A stretch of 64,000 nt of DNA from Nannobrachium achirus (Eukaryota; Chordata; Actinopteri; Myctophiformes; Myctophidae), in NCBI GenBank assembly GCA_963921795.1, contig OY997652.1:22001678-22065677 (forward strand). The letters are read 5' to 3'. Each line of letters begins with the position of its first letter. The stretch's first letter is position 1. The notes beneath the pieces were generated by a model. That model did no database searches and was not told where the DNA came from. It saw only the letters and a list, made by a program, of their open reading frames with translations. Both the position numbers and the translations under genes were made by a program. Shown piece by piece: positions 24,094-37,528 of this stretch.

Positions 24094-26375
24094 GCAAAGA
24101 GGTTTGGTGTAGAGGGGGAAAAAAAGAACATGGTAAGTACAGAGTGAAAGGTCTTATGTGTTGATGTGTTTATTATGTATTGACGGTGGTTAAAATATCT
24201 GATTAAGTGGTTAAGTGGTTAAATATCTGAAAACACAAATTGACATGAATTCAAAATACACTGATGATTGTGCTGTCAAACGATTAAACTATATGGAATC
24301 TATGAAAAGGTTGTGGGGGTCCCCGCTTCATCTTTCCCTCAACCCCGGGGTCCTTGTCCTGAAAACATTGAAGATCCCTGGTGTAGGATTCAGAGAATAG
24401 AATTACAGGACACCTTGCTCTAGCCTTATATTAAAGCTCTCGTAGATGTATTTTATCGATGTTGACATTTTCAATCTACAAGAGTCTTAAGCGTTCATCC
24501 CCCCCATGACAGCTGGAATGTCCACGTAAATCCCTTACCTCTCCAAATATGTACAAATGCAAAATATAAGGTGCTTACTGAAATGTTAACTGACTCTGAC
24601 AAAGCCCCCATGACTCATGACTCTGAAGATGATGCACTAGCATCAAAACGTTAGTCTGTAACTTTTTATGCTAGCACCTGAATAAAGGGCTTGAACTGTC
24701 TGAGTTGCTCCAGTGTCTCCCTCCTCTGCATACAGTAGGCCTACATCTGTCCCTGCTCCTGTGATGCACCAGACTAGCCGTGTAGGCTGAGGCGCGCTGT
24801 AGAACCCCTTTGTTCCCCCGACACTATGACTCAGACATATTGGTCGGATCTGCGGTGCGACAAAAGTGAGGACTGCGTAATGGCCCGAACCTCTAGTAAA
24901 ACAAAAGTTACTAATACAAAAATTCTAAAAGAGTATTTTGATAGTGATGATACAGGTGACTTTGAGAAGATAGCAAATATTTGGGGGGCATTTTTGGGGG
25001 GCATTCAGCCTCGTGAAACGCTCATGGGAATTTTGTGGGCATTCCCATGGTTATAGGGTCCGCCCCACACATACAGTTTTTCAAAAGAATCACCAGAATT
25101 AAAATATATATATATATTTTTTAATGTACTGTTTTAGTTAATAATACACTCTCTGGATGTCATCTTGAATGAGACTCAAAAAGGAGTATCACTGCGATTA
25201 AAATCAGGTGTGTTTGGAGGAACGTGCAGCTATGGGAATCGCAGGTGAATGAAACCAAGGTTCATATTTATTCATAAGTATCTCATCATGCAGTACGTTT
25301 TCATTTGACAGGAAGTAAATAAAAGTGTGGAAAAACACTTCTCACCACGTCTTTAAGTTGGAAAGCACTCCTGTGATTACTGTACTCTATGCGATATACT
25401 GTATACTATACAGTAGGCTATTGTAGAGTAGGTGATGTCTGAAGTTAGCAGGCACACCTGCCCTGTTGCCTGAGTCAAGCTAATTGGACTCTAGGAGATA
25501 GGTGTGAGGACACACCTGCTGTGCATCGAGCTAGTCAGTGCGCACAGAATAAATCAGCCATTCCCACACACATTCAGAGATAACAAGTCTTGTACAGTAT
25601 CTTCTTATTTCCATGTGGCTAATCATATATGATATGATTTCAACATGGCAGTGTGTTGGAAATGTACATGCTATTGAGCTTGTTACACCTCACGCCTGTA
25701 AGAAACAGTTCACAAAAATAACCTTCATACGATCCAATTAAAATATAATAAATAATCCCTATGGGATATTTACATTGTGTGTATGTGTGTATGTGCAATG
25801 CATGTCTGTTGGAATATATAATACATTTTAGTGTCACTGCGCAAACACTTTGATGTGATTTCAAGAGACAATTCAGAGTTCAGAGTGAAGTAGTCATATT
25901 TGTTCAATACAGACTCATCTCCCATGGCAAAGAGAGTGACACACTGACTGCGCTGCTCAAGTCTGATGGCTTTGAAGCACCCATGTGTGTGTCACTACGG
26001 TTCCATGCCATTTTAAAAGGGACTTTCAACCTATTTTGAGCATGTCATTATAGGCAAAAATTGGCAAAAGACTGTCAGAAACAGTGAAAATAGAGGATCT
26101 GCAAGCTATTTTGCCTATTCATTGCACTAAGGGTGGTTATAATGACATGTTACAACAAGTATCCTTCTATTCACCTTATTCTTGGCCCTTATCCAGGGCA
26201 GTGCCATTGCCCTTTTCTGCTGCTTCGATCTGCTCACTTCAGCCCAGGCTGCAGGTGTAATGTATGTAATCAGTGTGTTGCCAGATTCAAGAGAAACAAG
26301 CGGGACGATGTCTATGAAAACAATCCCAAAAGAAGCAACTAGGCCAACTAGGTTTTACCACTTTATACCAGCTAT

Positions 26376-26447
26376 TTGAAAATGGCAGATCTACAAGCTC
26401 ACAATGTGTCACAACGCAAGACATTGTGAGCTTGTCTATTTTCAAAA
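26376..26447. repeat. GATCTACAAGC hairpin, right arm shortened
   Basis: TTGAAAATGGCAGATCTAC with AAGCTCACAATGTGTC pairs with GACATTGTGAGCTTG and CTATTTTCAA. The stretch TAGATCGG of the right arm is deleted. A fragment of the same unit stands at 26085-26112. Confidence 0.8.
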
Positions 26448-26878
26448 TATATTGGGGAAAAAGTGTGAAGTGAGCGGTGCTATTTATGAGTTACTTTCAT
26501 CAAGTGTCCCGCTAGCCAATCACAGAGCGTCCTGCGAAGCTTGGCCAATGGGACCCTGGGCGTACAACAAACGTTGAGACGTTTGTGCCAAGATGTAGGC
26601 CATATCTAGGCCAGATCTAGGCGACACTTTACTTTAGGGCCCGGACATTTTTTTGTTTTTCTCACCAGTTGGGGAACCGGACGAAGCCAGAAAACAATAC
26701 CGTAGTTTTGTTTTGTTCTCTGCTATAGTTCAATGGTGCTTCATGTATCTCTTGTGCTACATCAGATGCCATTATCCTGCTATAAATAATTACATTTCTT
26801 ATAAATGTTCCTTCCTTGTCATTCGATTTAGCAGAAACACAACTGAAGACTTTGTGAGATGGGGTGGGTTCACAATCC

Positions 26879-27150
26879 TTAAAGCAACAGTTCATCCCCA
26901 AAATGACTTTTTTTCCTTCTATCGATTACTCACCCCATAAAGACTTGAAATCATGGATATTTTACAGTTTTTGTCACATTCCTAAGCCAACAATTTGAGG
27001 AGACTCTTTGTGTCTCCACAAGGAACAAAGGAGGCGCTTTGTTTGTGGCTTAGCAATGGACAAATAATAACAATATATATATCCATCAATTCAAGTCTCC
27101 ATGAGGTGAGTAATTTATAGAAAGAAAGTTATAGTGAACTATCCCTTTAA
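26879..27150. mobile_element. piggyBac-like TTAA MITE
   Basis: The ends TTAAAGCAACAGTTCATCC and AGTGAACTATCCCTTTAA are bounded by TTAA. AAAATGACTTTTTTTCC and GATTACTCACC / GGTGAGTAAT match the element at 44096-44358. Confidence 0.82.
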
Positions 27151-28267
27151 GGTTTTGACAAGTCACACAGCCATACAATGAAATATATATTAAGCTTTTA
27201 GTATGAGGTTTGTTGTCTGGTGAAAGGTGTTGTTCAGTAGTTCTCAACACTACGTCATTTTTGTATGACGTTTCTTCCAAAGCATAAGAGACGTTTAATG
27301 TCAGTGCCCTCTGTCTTGGAATGATGAACAGAGCCAATAGAGATTCACGGACACCCCTCTCTTTTCACACAAAGTGTCCTGGCAACTGATAAGGTCCGTG
27401 GCATCCGTGAATGAAAATAGATGCTTTCAAGAATCCTATCTCGTGCTAAAAACTCTCCACTGACGCCATCCCTGCTGCCTGCCTCAACGCTGCCTGGCTG
27501 TCTGTCTGCTGCTATGGCTGGAGATGAGACTGAAGTGGAATGGCTGACTGGCTGCCTGTCTGCTTAGCAGACTGGCCACCTGGTAATGGATCTGTTTGAA
27601 TAAATGAAGCGGGGGCCTTGGCTTTATAAATATCCAAAGATCATGTGTCAGATAATTGTCTGCACTTCAGCTAAACGACGGTCATCTTGCTGGTTAAGAA
27701 TATATCTACCATAGGTAACTTTATGCCATCAGACATCACTATTATATGTGCTTCTGATATGTACAGTAAAGCCTTCGTGTAAATCCCTGAATGTTACATA
27801 AAAGCAGAAAACACGCTACACCTCATAATATTAATTGCTATACTGTATGTACTCACATCTATATGGGGCACTGAATAAAACCTCAGCTCATATAATTTAC
27901 TGTTGAGCAGCAAATCCCATGTGACATCAAGACATGCATTTGGTTCTGTGTGGGTAAATATTCTGCTTCACTCAAGTCAGATGGGTATTGCACTTCAGAA
28001 GAGCGCACGTGGCACTTTTAAGATCCCTGCTTCAAATCTCATACTGTATCAGTTCTTGAAGAACAAATACTTCAAAGAAAATTGTGCTCAAATGGAACTA
28101 ACTAACTACTTACTGCAGGTACTGTGTGAGAATGGACCGACTTAGCGTCTGGAAGCAGTACAGAGGACTTGCGTAGTGTGTAGCCTGAAGGTGTATTCAC
28201 TCACCAAACTAACAAATATAATGTAACGTTCAATCCTTGTAACAAACATGGTGACTTTCCACCCCTC

Positions 28268-28400
<133 letters not shown>

Positions 28401-28629
28401 GTTCACTAGCAGCAGCCTTTTATACCCAGGTGAGCTAATGAGCCTGGAATGCTCCATTCCAAGGGTGTGTTCCAACCCTAAAACCTTATAAATACATGAA
28501 TGCCTATAATTTAACACACACACTACAAATATATATTACAGAACTCTTAAAAACTACAATGATAATAATATATCCTTCTTCACACTGTAATACAACATAA
28601 TAGCAAAAGCACATCTCAACCCCCATAGA

Positions 28630-28881
28630 TATGGGGCTGTTAAGTATGACATCATTTTGTAGGCAGAGGAGAATTTCTGCCCCCAGTTTCCGTGAATCTT
28701 TTTACTATTTTTACTATTTACACATTTTTCTTCTCTTTGTTATTGAAAGGAAAGTGTTAGAATGATACTTTAGTCGTTATTTTTTAGTCGTTGTTTTTTG
28801 AAATAGCGAGGGACAGAAAATGCTCTGGGGGCAGATTCTCCTCTGCCTACAAAATGATGTCACGGCTTAAAAGCCCCATAG
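28630..28881. mobile_element. inverted-repeat MITE in hcn1 intron 1
   Basis: TATGGGGCTGTTAAG and CTTAAAAGCCCCATA lead inverted ends of about 55 bp, which share GACATCATTTTGTAGGCAGA and GGAGAAT..CTGCCCCCAG. The interior of about 120 bp is T-rich. Confidence 0.85.
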
Positions 28882-31800
28882 AAAGGTAGACAGACTGCAT
28901 CTGGCGACCGAGGGATTCTGCATCGCTTCTGCGTGCATCGCTTCCGTGTGCATCACAGAAACGGTAGTTGGTAGGCCAATCAGAGGCAGGTGGGGGCGGG
29001 TCTTTACGTACGCAGCCTCTAAGAAAAGCTGAGCCGCGCATCAGGAACTGGATGGCCAATAAAGCTCTGTTGAATTGAATTGATAAGTCCCGGAGAAGAC
29101 GCACTGTGATTGGCCAGTAGTCACTTTGACTGGCAGCGTTTCCTCGTTGTTTTCCGGACGTGTTACAGTACACGTTGCTCCAATGAACTGCAGCGGCGGA
29201 TAAGGTATCTAGCGTTTTATATCCATGTCAACTCCCCTCTGACATCCTGACTATGGCCCAGCCCAATCAACTGAAACACACCAGATACTGTTAAGCATTC
29301 AATCAGACTCAACAATAAAACTTCACATATCTGTACTCTCTATGTCCCTCTAAACATTACACATAATATTGCACTTACAATTAAAGTGCCAATGTGCTGT
29401 GCAAACATGTACTGTAAAGTGTCAATGCTGTGCAAATAATCAATAAATAAGGGTTATGTATGTGCAAATATCAGTAACAGAGGACCTCTCTCTGTTACAT
29501 ACTGTATGAACAAAGTACAAGTCTACCTCCTCAAATATGAGCACCGTCTTCTTGCGGATGTCTGGACAGCCTCAACAGGCCACCAAAATCAATCTTGATT
29601 TGATTGATTACAACATACTAAAAACAACAGATATTTTCCTCCAAAAGCACTGTTAGGGTTATTGTATTCTGCAACAGATATTCCAGACTATAGGTAATGC
29701 AAATAGTACAAATATACATTGTGCAAATATACATTAATATACTGTATATGAATCCATAGAAGACTTTCCAAATACAGTACATTGTCAAGAAAACGAAACA
29801 ACTGAATAAATAGCCAGGCTCCCTCTTTGCAAATTATAATAAGATATGGCAAGAACTGAAAGGCCATTCTCTAAAATGGTTTTATTATGTAAATGTTATG
29901 GTTTATTTTAATATAAATGGCTTTAGGGGTGTCCCTTTGGATAACAGAGAAAGAGCATATACCTAGACCTTAGTCCCTATAGACCCTGGTTCAAATTCAA
30001 TTCTCTCCCAGCAATTTAGTCTCCCTGTTCAGTGTCTCTCTGAAAAAGCATAAAATGCGATAAAATAAATCTAAAAGAAAAAACGGAAATTCCAGCTGGT
30101 GCCAGTAAAGATAGAGGAAGCACCACAAGAGCAATTCACCTCCATCTCTGAGCACTTCATTCCATTCCTGTAGGAAGGTTCTCCCTCTATTGGCTGCCCC
30201 CATATCCCCCAGCACAATAAACAAAGGCATAATTTTAATATGCCATAATGTTATGGCATAAGTCAGCACACTCAAATTTATTTCACATTCCCAGAGAAAA
30301 TGGCTTGTATATCACTACAAAACACACTGCTCTACTCTGATCATTTCACACATTTAGCAATGACATTTACATCCTAATTCTATACACGTCCAAAAGATAG
30401 GCTCACACTTCTTGGTGAGTTTAATAATATCCACACACAGCCAAAGTCATGTCATGTGGCTTCACAATAAGAATTGCAAGAATGCTACCAAGTGAGGTAT
30501 TATGGTGTTAGTTTTGAGACTAACACACTAACTCCACCTCTGTATCTTTCTAGTTTCTACCATGATGTGTTTTGTAACGTGACGATTCTGATAGCTAGCA
30601 TACCCCAGGAATCAGTCATTCAATCACTATTGAGTGTAGTTGTTGAGCCCTCATAAGAATATGAAAAATGGTTTGAAACTAATATATATACAGTATATGT
30701 CCAAAAGTGTTCGAAAAGTGTCTGTACTGGCTTAGCAATGACCACATCTTAGGCACAGATAAACTATAGTTTGTGAGATAACCAGTGAGGCATTTCATTC
30801 TTATCGTCTGACCTGTGACAATAGCCAGGACCCATCCATGTCATTCCTATGATAGCCTGACAAAGGAAACCCACAATGAAAGACTATTACACTAAGACAA
30901 AAGCTTCTTCTTCTTGCAAATAAAAAGCCATGACAGTCCATGCAATGGCCCCTTTTCAAAATATCTATGAATAATAGATATTACTAACCTGTCATGAATC
31001 TTTAAGTAGCCACTGTTTACAAAGAATATGTTGGCCATATTGAGTTTCAAATACTCATACAAAGCACACGTGAATGGTGGTGTCATTCATGGACTGATAG
31101 TTACATAAGGGTTTTCATTATAAGATCAGATAGCCTGGTTGGTTTGGTACTGAAACCATCAGTGGAAGCATTTACCACAACGGGAAAAAAGGTAGTGTAC
31201 ACAAATTAATGTTTTATAATTATATAACAGTGAAGCATCAGTGCCGAAATTCTTTACAAACACTACAAAGAGTCGTATCCTTCAGTAGAGGAACACGTTT
31301 AATTTTTAAAACGCGAAATAAAGGGAACTCCCCAAGCATGTACCGCTGCCTGATCTACTATTTATGTAGCAATATAATTTGCATGCTTAAGACACGGGTA
31401 TATGTATTGTATCACTCCATAGCCACAAGCCTATCACTCAGGTCGAGCACAAGGGTTCCTCCCTTTATAGACCAGGGGACAAGGGATTCCTCTGGAATGT
31501 GTTGTGTGATGGGTTGTCTTGGCACACTGAACAGAGGGCCTGGCTACTGCTGGCTAGGCTCAGTGTGCTTTCATTTTCTATTATAAGGATTCAAGGGTCT
31601 GCAGACACTTGCAAATTAATTCTGTCTTACCATTTGATTGTTCCCCATTCAAGTCAAAGGGGAAAATTAATTCACAAATGAATGAATGGCCATATTCTGA
31701 GATATCTGTGTCAGTCCATGTCCATTGATGTTATTAATATTAAGCCCATATCTTGGAATACATATATGGGCATATATGGGGAATTGGGGATACTGTGTCT

Positions 31801-32335
31801 CATGCAGTCTATGACGTCAGACATCTATGATGAAAGTGTATTTCCCCCCCCATTCAAGTCAATGGAGAAAATTAATTCACTAAGAACTGTATGTAAATCA
31901 AACGATCTAATGTATCTCTTGGCATAAAACAAACACAATTCCTGATGAAACAAGTCGACTTGACATATGGCCCAAGTGCGTGCCACCAAAACTGTGGTAG
32001 AGGAGTAGCGCGGCAAAATAAAATGTATCTGGAAAGAAAGATGGAAAGATCATGGATGGAAGAAAGTGGGACAAGTACCGGTACTATAACACTAACTACC
32101 CGAGGTTCTGTGTTCAACATCATTAGGCTACTCATCAGCGTTTCTTTCATATTCTCCCAGGTCTTTCATCCTGTCTCGCAACGTGCCTCACATATTAGTT
32201 CGACGGTGGTCTCCTTAAACAACGGTTTTCAGTGCTAAGCTTATTGACTGTTTGCTCACCTTTGTAAACCTTGGTAAACACAAGATTCTAAACATGCTTC
32301 TGTACTCCTACTTTGTGTGTAAAATAAATACATCA

Positions 32336-32490
<155 letters not shown>

Positions 32491-32683
32491 ATTTTCAGAC
32501 TACAACCTTACTACATAGGTTTCATGGATATGTAATTGTTTTGCTATAGGCTATTGATTGACTACAGCAAACAAAATAACCCAGATGCCCAGGGGAACAA
32601 TTAGACACCGTTTCTGAACGGGAGATTGGATTTTAACACGTACGTAGCCTACAATATGCGCAGTTGCGCACGCGCACACGCAT

Positions 32684-32760
<77 letters not shown>

Positions 32761-32770
32761 AACACACACA
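32684..32770 (+). repeat. (CA)n microsatellite
   Basis: A CA run with AAACAC interruptions near its end. Confidence 0.97.
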
Positions 32771-33070
32771 GACCCTCTTTACAATAAAATACTCCGAGTC
32801 AATGTATCCATCATTTGCAACTCTGATAATAGGCCATAGGGTCCAGTTGGGTCCAACTCTTGTTAAACTCTAGTTAAATTAGCAGAGTATTTCATTTTGG
32901 AGTTTATTCTCAAAGTGGGGTCCACTGTCCAGGGACCCCCAGGGACCCCCAGGGTACAGACCTTGCAAATAGACCTGTGCAGGTCTGTACCTCTCTGAGA
33001 GTTATGGGGGTCTTTTAAATGGAAAGGTTTGAGAACCACTAGCCTAGTTGCAGGGAGACACACAGTAGGC

Positions 33071-33260
33071 CAGTGTTTCTCAAAGTGAATTCCAGGGACT
33101 CTGTGGGTTCCTTTAGGGGTTCTAAATTGACCCATACAAGTCTGTAACTCATACAGTGTACAAATGGAACCAAATGGACCCTAACGGTTCCATTTGGTTC
33201 CATGTATATACTGTCAGGGTTAAGGGGAGACCTTGAAATATAAAAGTCTGAGAACCACTG
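33071..33260. mobile_element. hAT-like MITE, intact target duplication
   Basis: The ends are CAGTGTTTCTCAAAGTG and CTGAGAACCACTG, between two perfect copies of CAGTAGGC (33063-33070 and 33261-33268). The body matches 400-570 (CCAGGGACTCTGTGGGTTCC). An older, related fragment (TTCTCAAAGTGGGG...TTTGAGAACCACT) precedes it at about 32908-33041. Confidence 0.92.
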
Positions 33261-34505
33261 CAGTAGGCTCTATACAGGCTGGATAGAGGTTCAGCACCAT
33301 GGACAGCGCCTTGTTAAGGCAATGTGGTGCAGCGCGTTGATGGAGATCAAACGGGAAACAGGGAGTTGATTTCCACACAGTCAAGCTGTGTCAGGGGACA
33401 CCGGTGGAACCAGACAGCACCAGCTGAGCTGGGATGCTTAATTGGTGAATTTGGTGAACTGTAAACATGCAGCTTGTGGAGAACGGGCCTCGCCTACACA
33501 GTACAAGTGCTGAGTGTTCATTTGACTCTGAGTGCCCATCATCATGTAGATGGAAGCAAGGATCCATTTGGTTTCATTTGGCACACTCTCGGAGTTATCA
33601 ATGAACATTGAGGATTTAACCGTTTGTCTTTGTTACAATTCCCCTGCTTTAGTGCCATTTGGAGTCCAAATGTTGGACCATGATGCGCATTTAGCATGTT
33701 TCTTTTTTTCCCCTTTTTTTGCACGGTGAAAGAATGATAGACCAACTACAGATAATGTCATGTCGCATTTCAATTCCTGACGACTCTCTAAACGTTGAAG
33801 CATTCTACAGATCATTCTGCGTTGCTCCCCGGTCCATTTGAAACACATTCCATCACATTTCCACAGCAGTTGTAGCTCCCAAAACACTAATTGCCAATAG
33901 ATTCTCAATCTAGTGGGCCATTGTGTTTTATCAATTAAAAATGTGATGGCGTTTTTTTTTAATCGTTCTTTCCGGAAAACGATGGCCAAATGCATATGCC
34001 TTTGTATCTGATCCTTTATGTCTCGCGTTTACCGCATTATATCAGTTTCGCACTGATGCTTGCCGTCTCATCCCCGCCTATATAACGACATGTTTACATC
34101 CGTGTGAACCGATGCTATATAGAATGGTATTGTCACGATATTCACACGGCCATGGCAGGTGATGTCGCCTCTCGGAAACCGCATATGTCGCAATGACGAC
34201 CATGACACAGGATAATCGCTGTTATGGTGGTACAATGTGCCTGCGTGCGTGCGTGCGTGTGTGTGTGGCGCGCGCAAGGCATGACATTCACCATCCCTTT
34301 TCCAAGGGCACCTCAGTGCAGCACCTTAATAACGTGCTCCTCCCTTATATTATGAAACACACTGCAATTAAAAACCTACACTGAAATGCAGTAAGTGGTG
34401 CCATCCATATCAGCCCTGCAGTAATTGCCTATATGCAAGGCGAGATTATATATGCGCTTCGGGGGCAGGCATTGCGTGCGCCCTGGCTGCTAACGCACGC
34501 ACGAA

Positions 34506-34506
<1 letters not shown>

Positions 34507-34574
<68 letters not shown>
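34507..34574 (+). repeat. (GT)n microsatellite beside hcn1 exon 1
   Basis: A GT run ending about 70 bp past the exon 1 donor, in intron 1. Confidence 0.97.
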
Positions 34575-34575
<1 letters not shown>

Positions 34576-34644
34576 GCCTTGCGGATCTGAGTGTGGAGAG
34601 GGGGGAAAAAACAACAACAGATGACTTCCAGTCCCTCTTCTTAC

Positions 34645-35003
34645 CTAAAATCGCTATATGGATGAATAATCCAGTATCCTGCTGTTTGAACCCTCTCCTG
34701 CTCTTTCTCCACGGCTTTCTGGCTGCCGAACATTCGCAGGGAGAACTTATTGACTCCGGGCTGCATCATGGCTCCGAACTGCCGCTGCATGAAGCCCCGT
34801 CCGGCCGCTCCGTCCAGGTCGTCGAACCCCACCATGGCTTCGTCCCCCCGCTCCCCCTTGAAGCCCACAGAGTTGCCGTGGTCCTTGTTGATGCTCTGGC
34901 TCCCCATGTTGTTCTTCTGGATGGAGTCCTGCCTCTGAAACACATTATTCCCGTCCGCCTTTTCCTCCTTGTTGCTGGAGAACGAATTGGATTTGTCTTC
35001 CAT
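34645..35003 (-). CDS. hcn1: HCN1-type channel, exon 1 (N-terminus and HCN domain)
   Basis: This is the first coding exon of a hyperpolarization-activated, cyclic-nucleotide-gated cation channel, a plasma-membrane protein that carries the pacemaker current Ih. The ATG at 35003 sits in a good initiation context (ACACCATGG). Residues 1-68 are a variable, hydrophilic tail with the HCN1-like stretch HGNSVGFK. Residues 71-119 hold the conserved HCN domain, with [26 protein letters not shown] and [10 protein letters not shown] just before S1. The exon ends at AG (34645) followed by GTAAG, which splits codon 120 (Arg) in phase 2. It joins exon 2 at 23893 in frame. HCN1 is preferred over HCN2, HCN3 or HCN4 because of the tail motif and the exon 2 residues. 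Compared with mammalian HCN1, the glycine-rich stretch is missing and the tail is shorter. The open reading on the opposite strand here is a shadow. Confidence 0.92.
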
Positions 35004-35460
35004 GGTGTTAGATTTTTTTTTCTCCTTTTTTTATTTATTTTTTATTTTATTTTTATTTTTTTAAGAAAACGTACCGTCTCCTGGTCGGGAGGACAGGCTA
35101 CGCGCAAAACCCAGGAGGAGCCGACGTGAGGAGCGCTCCTGTTTCATTTGGTGTCCTTCAAACTGCCCTGCAGCTCGCTGTGCCTTCAGTGCAGAGAATG
35201 CTGCAAACTGAGAACACACGGTGCTCGTGAACCTGCTGCTGGATCAGGTTTCTGGGGTTACCGCCATCTACCGACCGACCCCGATTTACCGTCCAAAGCC
35301 GCCTCGCTGCTGCCTGGCTGGCTGCTACCATCCGTGCCTCATCCCGCTCGAAACGGCACTGCGGTTTAACTGGCACAGGCTCGTGCACCTTATTTCCATA
35401 ATGTGGCTCGTGATGATAGCCCCTTCCTCCTCGCGTCATACCCCGTCTCTTCTCTCCTCA
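35004..35460 (-). promoter_or_regulatory. hcn1: hcn1 5' UTR and promoter-proximal region
   Basis: Just upstream of the start codon lies an A-rich tract (about 35011-35060 read on the minus strand), followed by a segment with many CpG dinucleotides up to about 35460. The surrounding DNA is AT-rich and CpG-poor, so this fits a CpG-type promoter with 5' UTR. The transcription start cannot be placed from the sequence, and no TATA box in a convincing position was seen. Confidence 0.5.
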
Positions 35461-36203
35461 TCACTTTCCCACATGACAGGAAAGAGACAAATGTGTTGTG
35501 TGGTTGAATGCCATTCAATGCCACTATTATATTATATAGTCTACTACTAGTATGCCATGTATGTCAAATTGACCAGCTTCAGTGAGACTCGTCTGCTTGC
35601 ATTTTGCTAAGAGATACTACATACGTTATATAGTTTAATTTATATTAATTTATAAGTAAATTAATTTTCTCCATTGACCATTGACTGACACAATATGTCC
35701 ATAAATGGGCATTCCAAGATATGGGCTTATGTGACATCAGGGATCTCCATATGGGCATAAAAGGGACAATTAAGGACAGAATTCATTTGCAAGTCTGACT
35801 TGCGTCATGGCAACCACACTTGCAATTTCCCAGAATTGCTTCGAAAGGTTAAGGTTTTGCCCTTTTCTAAAATCCTTACAACTGCAGTGCAGTAGCCTAT
35901 AGCTCTTGCATCTAGGCTATTTTGGACACAATGTACAAGAAGGGAACATTGTATCTGTGATGTGAGAGAACGGAGATCCAGAATATAAATCATGTTGAAT
36001 TTAATCCCTGCGAGGGCAGATTTAACATTGACTATCCATCACCCTATAATGTGTACCAAGTCTATGTTGTGATTAACATGCGTGCGTAGTGGATTAATGT
36101 GTGCTGTGTGCACTGCTCAAATAAAACCACAACAGTTTACTAATTAAAACATAAATCCATTTATTCTGCTGAACAATCAAACACTGTGAGACTCTCCCCT
36201 AAT

Positions 36204-36480
36204 GCAGTGGTTCTCAACCTGTGGGTCGGGACCCTCAAAGGGGGAATTATTTTGGGAGGGTCCCCAAATGATTAACTTAATGTGCAACATTGTTTTCTCA
36301 CTCCACAGTAAACAAACCAACATAATGTTTAAGTGTATGCACATTTCTAAAATGACAATTTAAGGACTTTTTAATACATCTAAAATGACAAATTAAACAT
36401 TGGCCAAATTGTCAAATATTAGATCCAGAAATTGTGAAAATAGCCGAGCATGTAGTTCGGCTATTTTCACAATAGAACAG
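36204..36480. mobile_element. hAT-like repeat, partial, with perfect short palindrome
   Basis: The left end is CAGTGGTTCTCAACCTGTGG at 36204. Inside, ATTGTGAAAATAGCCGA (36431-36447) and TCGGCTATTTTCACAAT (36457-36473) form a perfect 17-bp inverted repeat with a 9-base spacer. It is what remains when the inner arms of the common hairpin are deleted. The right end was not found. Confidence 0.72.
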
Positions 36481-36897
36481 TGTGATACAAAATGTAATGC
36501 CTCAACTCTTATTGCTCGTCATCATGACGTCTGTTATACACTCGGGGCATTGGGTCTGTTTCAGCATCCACAATTTAATTAAAGGAGTTTGTCTCTTTCG
36601 TGATAAACCCCACAATTTTGACACATCAAATTAAACCGTTTCCAGACACCGGAAAGACAGGGATGCAGAGAGAAAAAACAAAAGACAAACAGAGTTTGAA
36701 GACGAGAAATAGAGGATGACACATAAGAATAATGGTGTGATGAGTGATGTAATGTAATGCAATGTGAAGAAGAAAAAAGAAAAACAAAAGGATGGAGTGG
36801 AGCGATAAAAAAGGGAGGGTTATCCGGTGATGGAACAAGTATGGAGAGTGAGGTGGAAAACATTATGTACTTGGGGGATGTCACTGGACAGAGGCTG

Positions 36898-36898
<1 letters not shown>

Positions 36899-36942
<44 letters not shown>
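36899..36942 (+). repeat. (GA)n microsatellite
   Basis: A pure GA run. Confidence 0.97.
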
Positions 36943-36950
<8 letters not shown>

Positions 36951-37295
36951 GAGATCCTGACTCATCCACAGGGACACCCCAGCTCAGGCTTGCCCTATGG
37001 CAGTGATTCTATAACACAACACAAGTTACACAACACAACAAAACAAAGTACTGTACAACTCGACAGAACAAGGCTAGGTCAAAAGTACATGGCTGCAACA
37101 TGTATGAAACATGGGGGCTTTTATACTCTCATTTGAAACACAAGTGCAGGTAGCAGCAGGTAGCAGCAGTTATCAGGCGATGCAACTTCACCCTGGCTGG
37201 GATCTTTATGTTTTCGTGTTAACCCATAGAGGTTGGTTGTACCAGTTTATTAGAACTTCCAGGCTAAATGGAACCACGGTTTGGATACTGTACTT

Positions 37296-37528
37296 CAGTG
37301 GTTCCCAAACGTTTTAGCTCGAGACCCAAAAGAGAGATTAGACGTTTGCCCGGGACCCAAACTAGTGAAAACAACAGATCTACTGTACAAGCACTTGCGG
37401 CTTCACACCGCATTGTGAGCTTTGATCGACTATTTTCACTGCCTATGTTTCACTGCCTATGTGGCAATGCCTATGTGGTATGCAGTAGGCCAGCGGGCGC
37501 CCCCCGACTCACTGTTTGGGAAACAGTG
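37296..37528. mobile_element. CAGTGGTTCCCAAAC hAT-like MITE with hairpin
   Basis: The ends CAGTGGTTCCCAAAC and GTTTGGGAAACAGTG are flanked by perfect duplications CTGTACTT (37288-37295 and 37529-37536). A degraded hairpin (37366-37440) is in the centre. Confidence 0.92.

Noticed and set aside
29997..30275. 92-codon minus-strand reading as a gene in hcn1 intron 1
   Set aside because: Hydrophobic but with no known family, no conserved motif and AT-rich random-like codons.
34509..35129. 206-codon reading on the plus strand
   Set aside because: It is a microsatellite joined to the antisense of hcn1 exon 1, whose minus-strand protein is conserved and spliced in frame.
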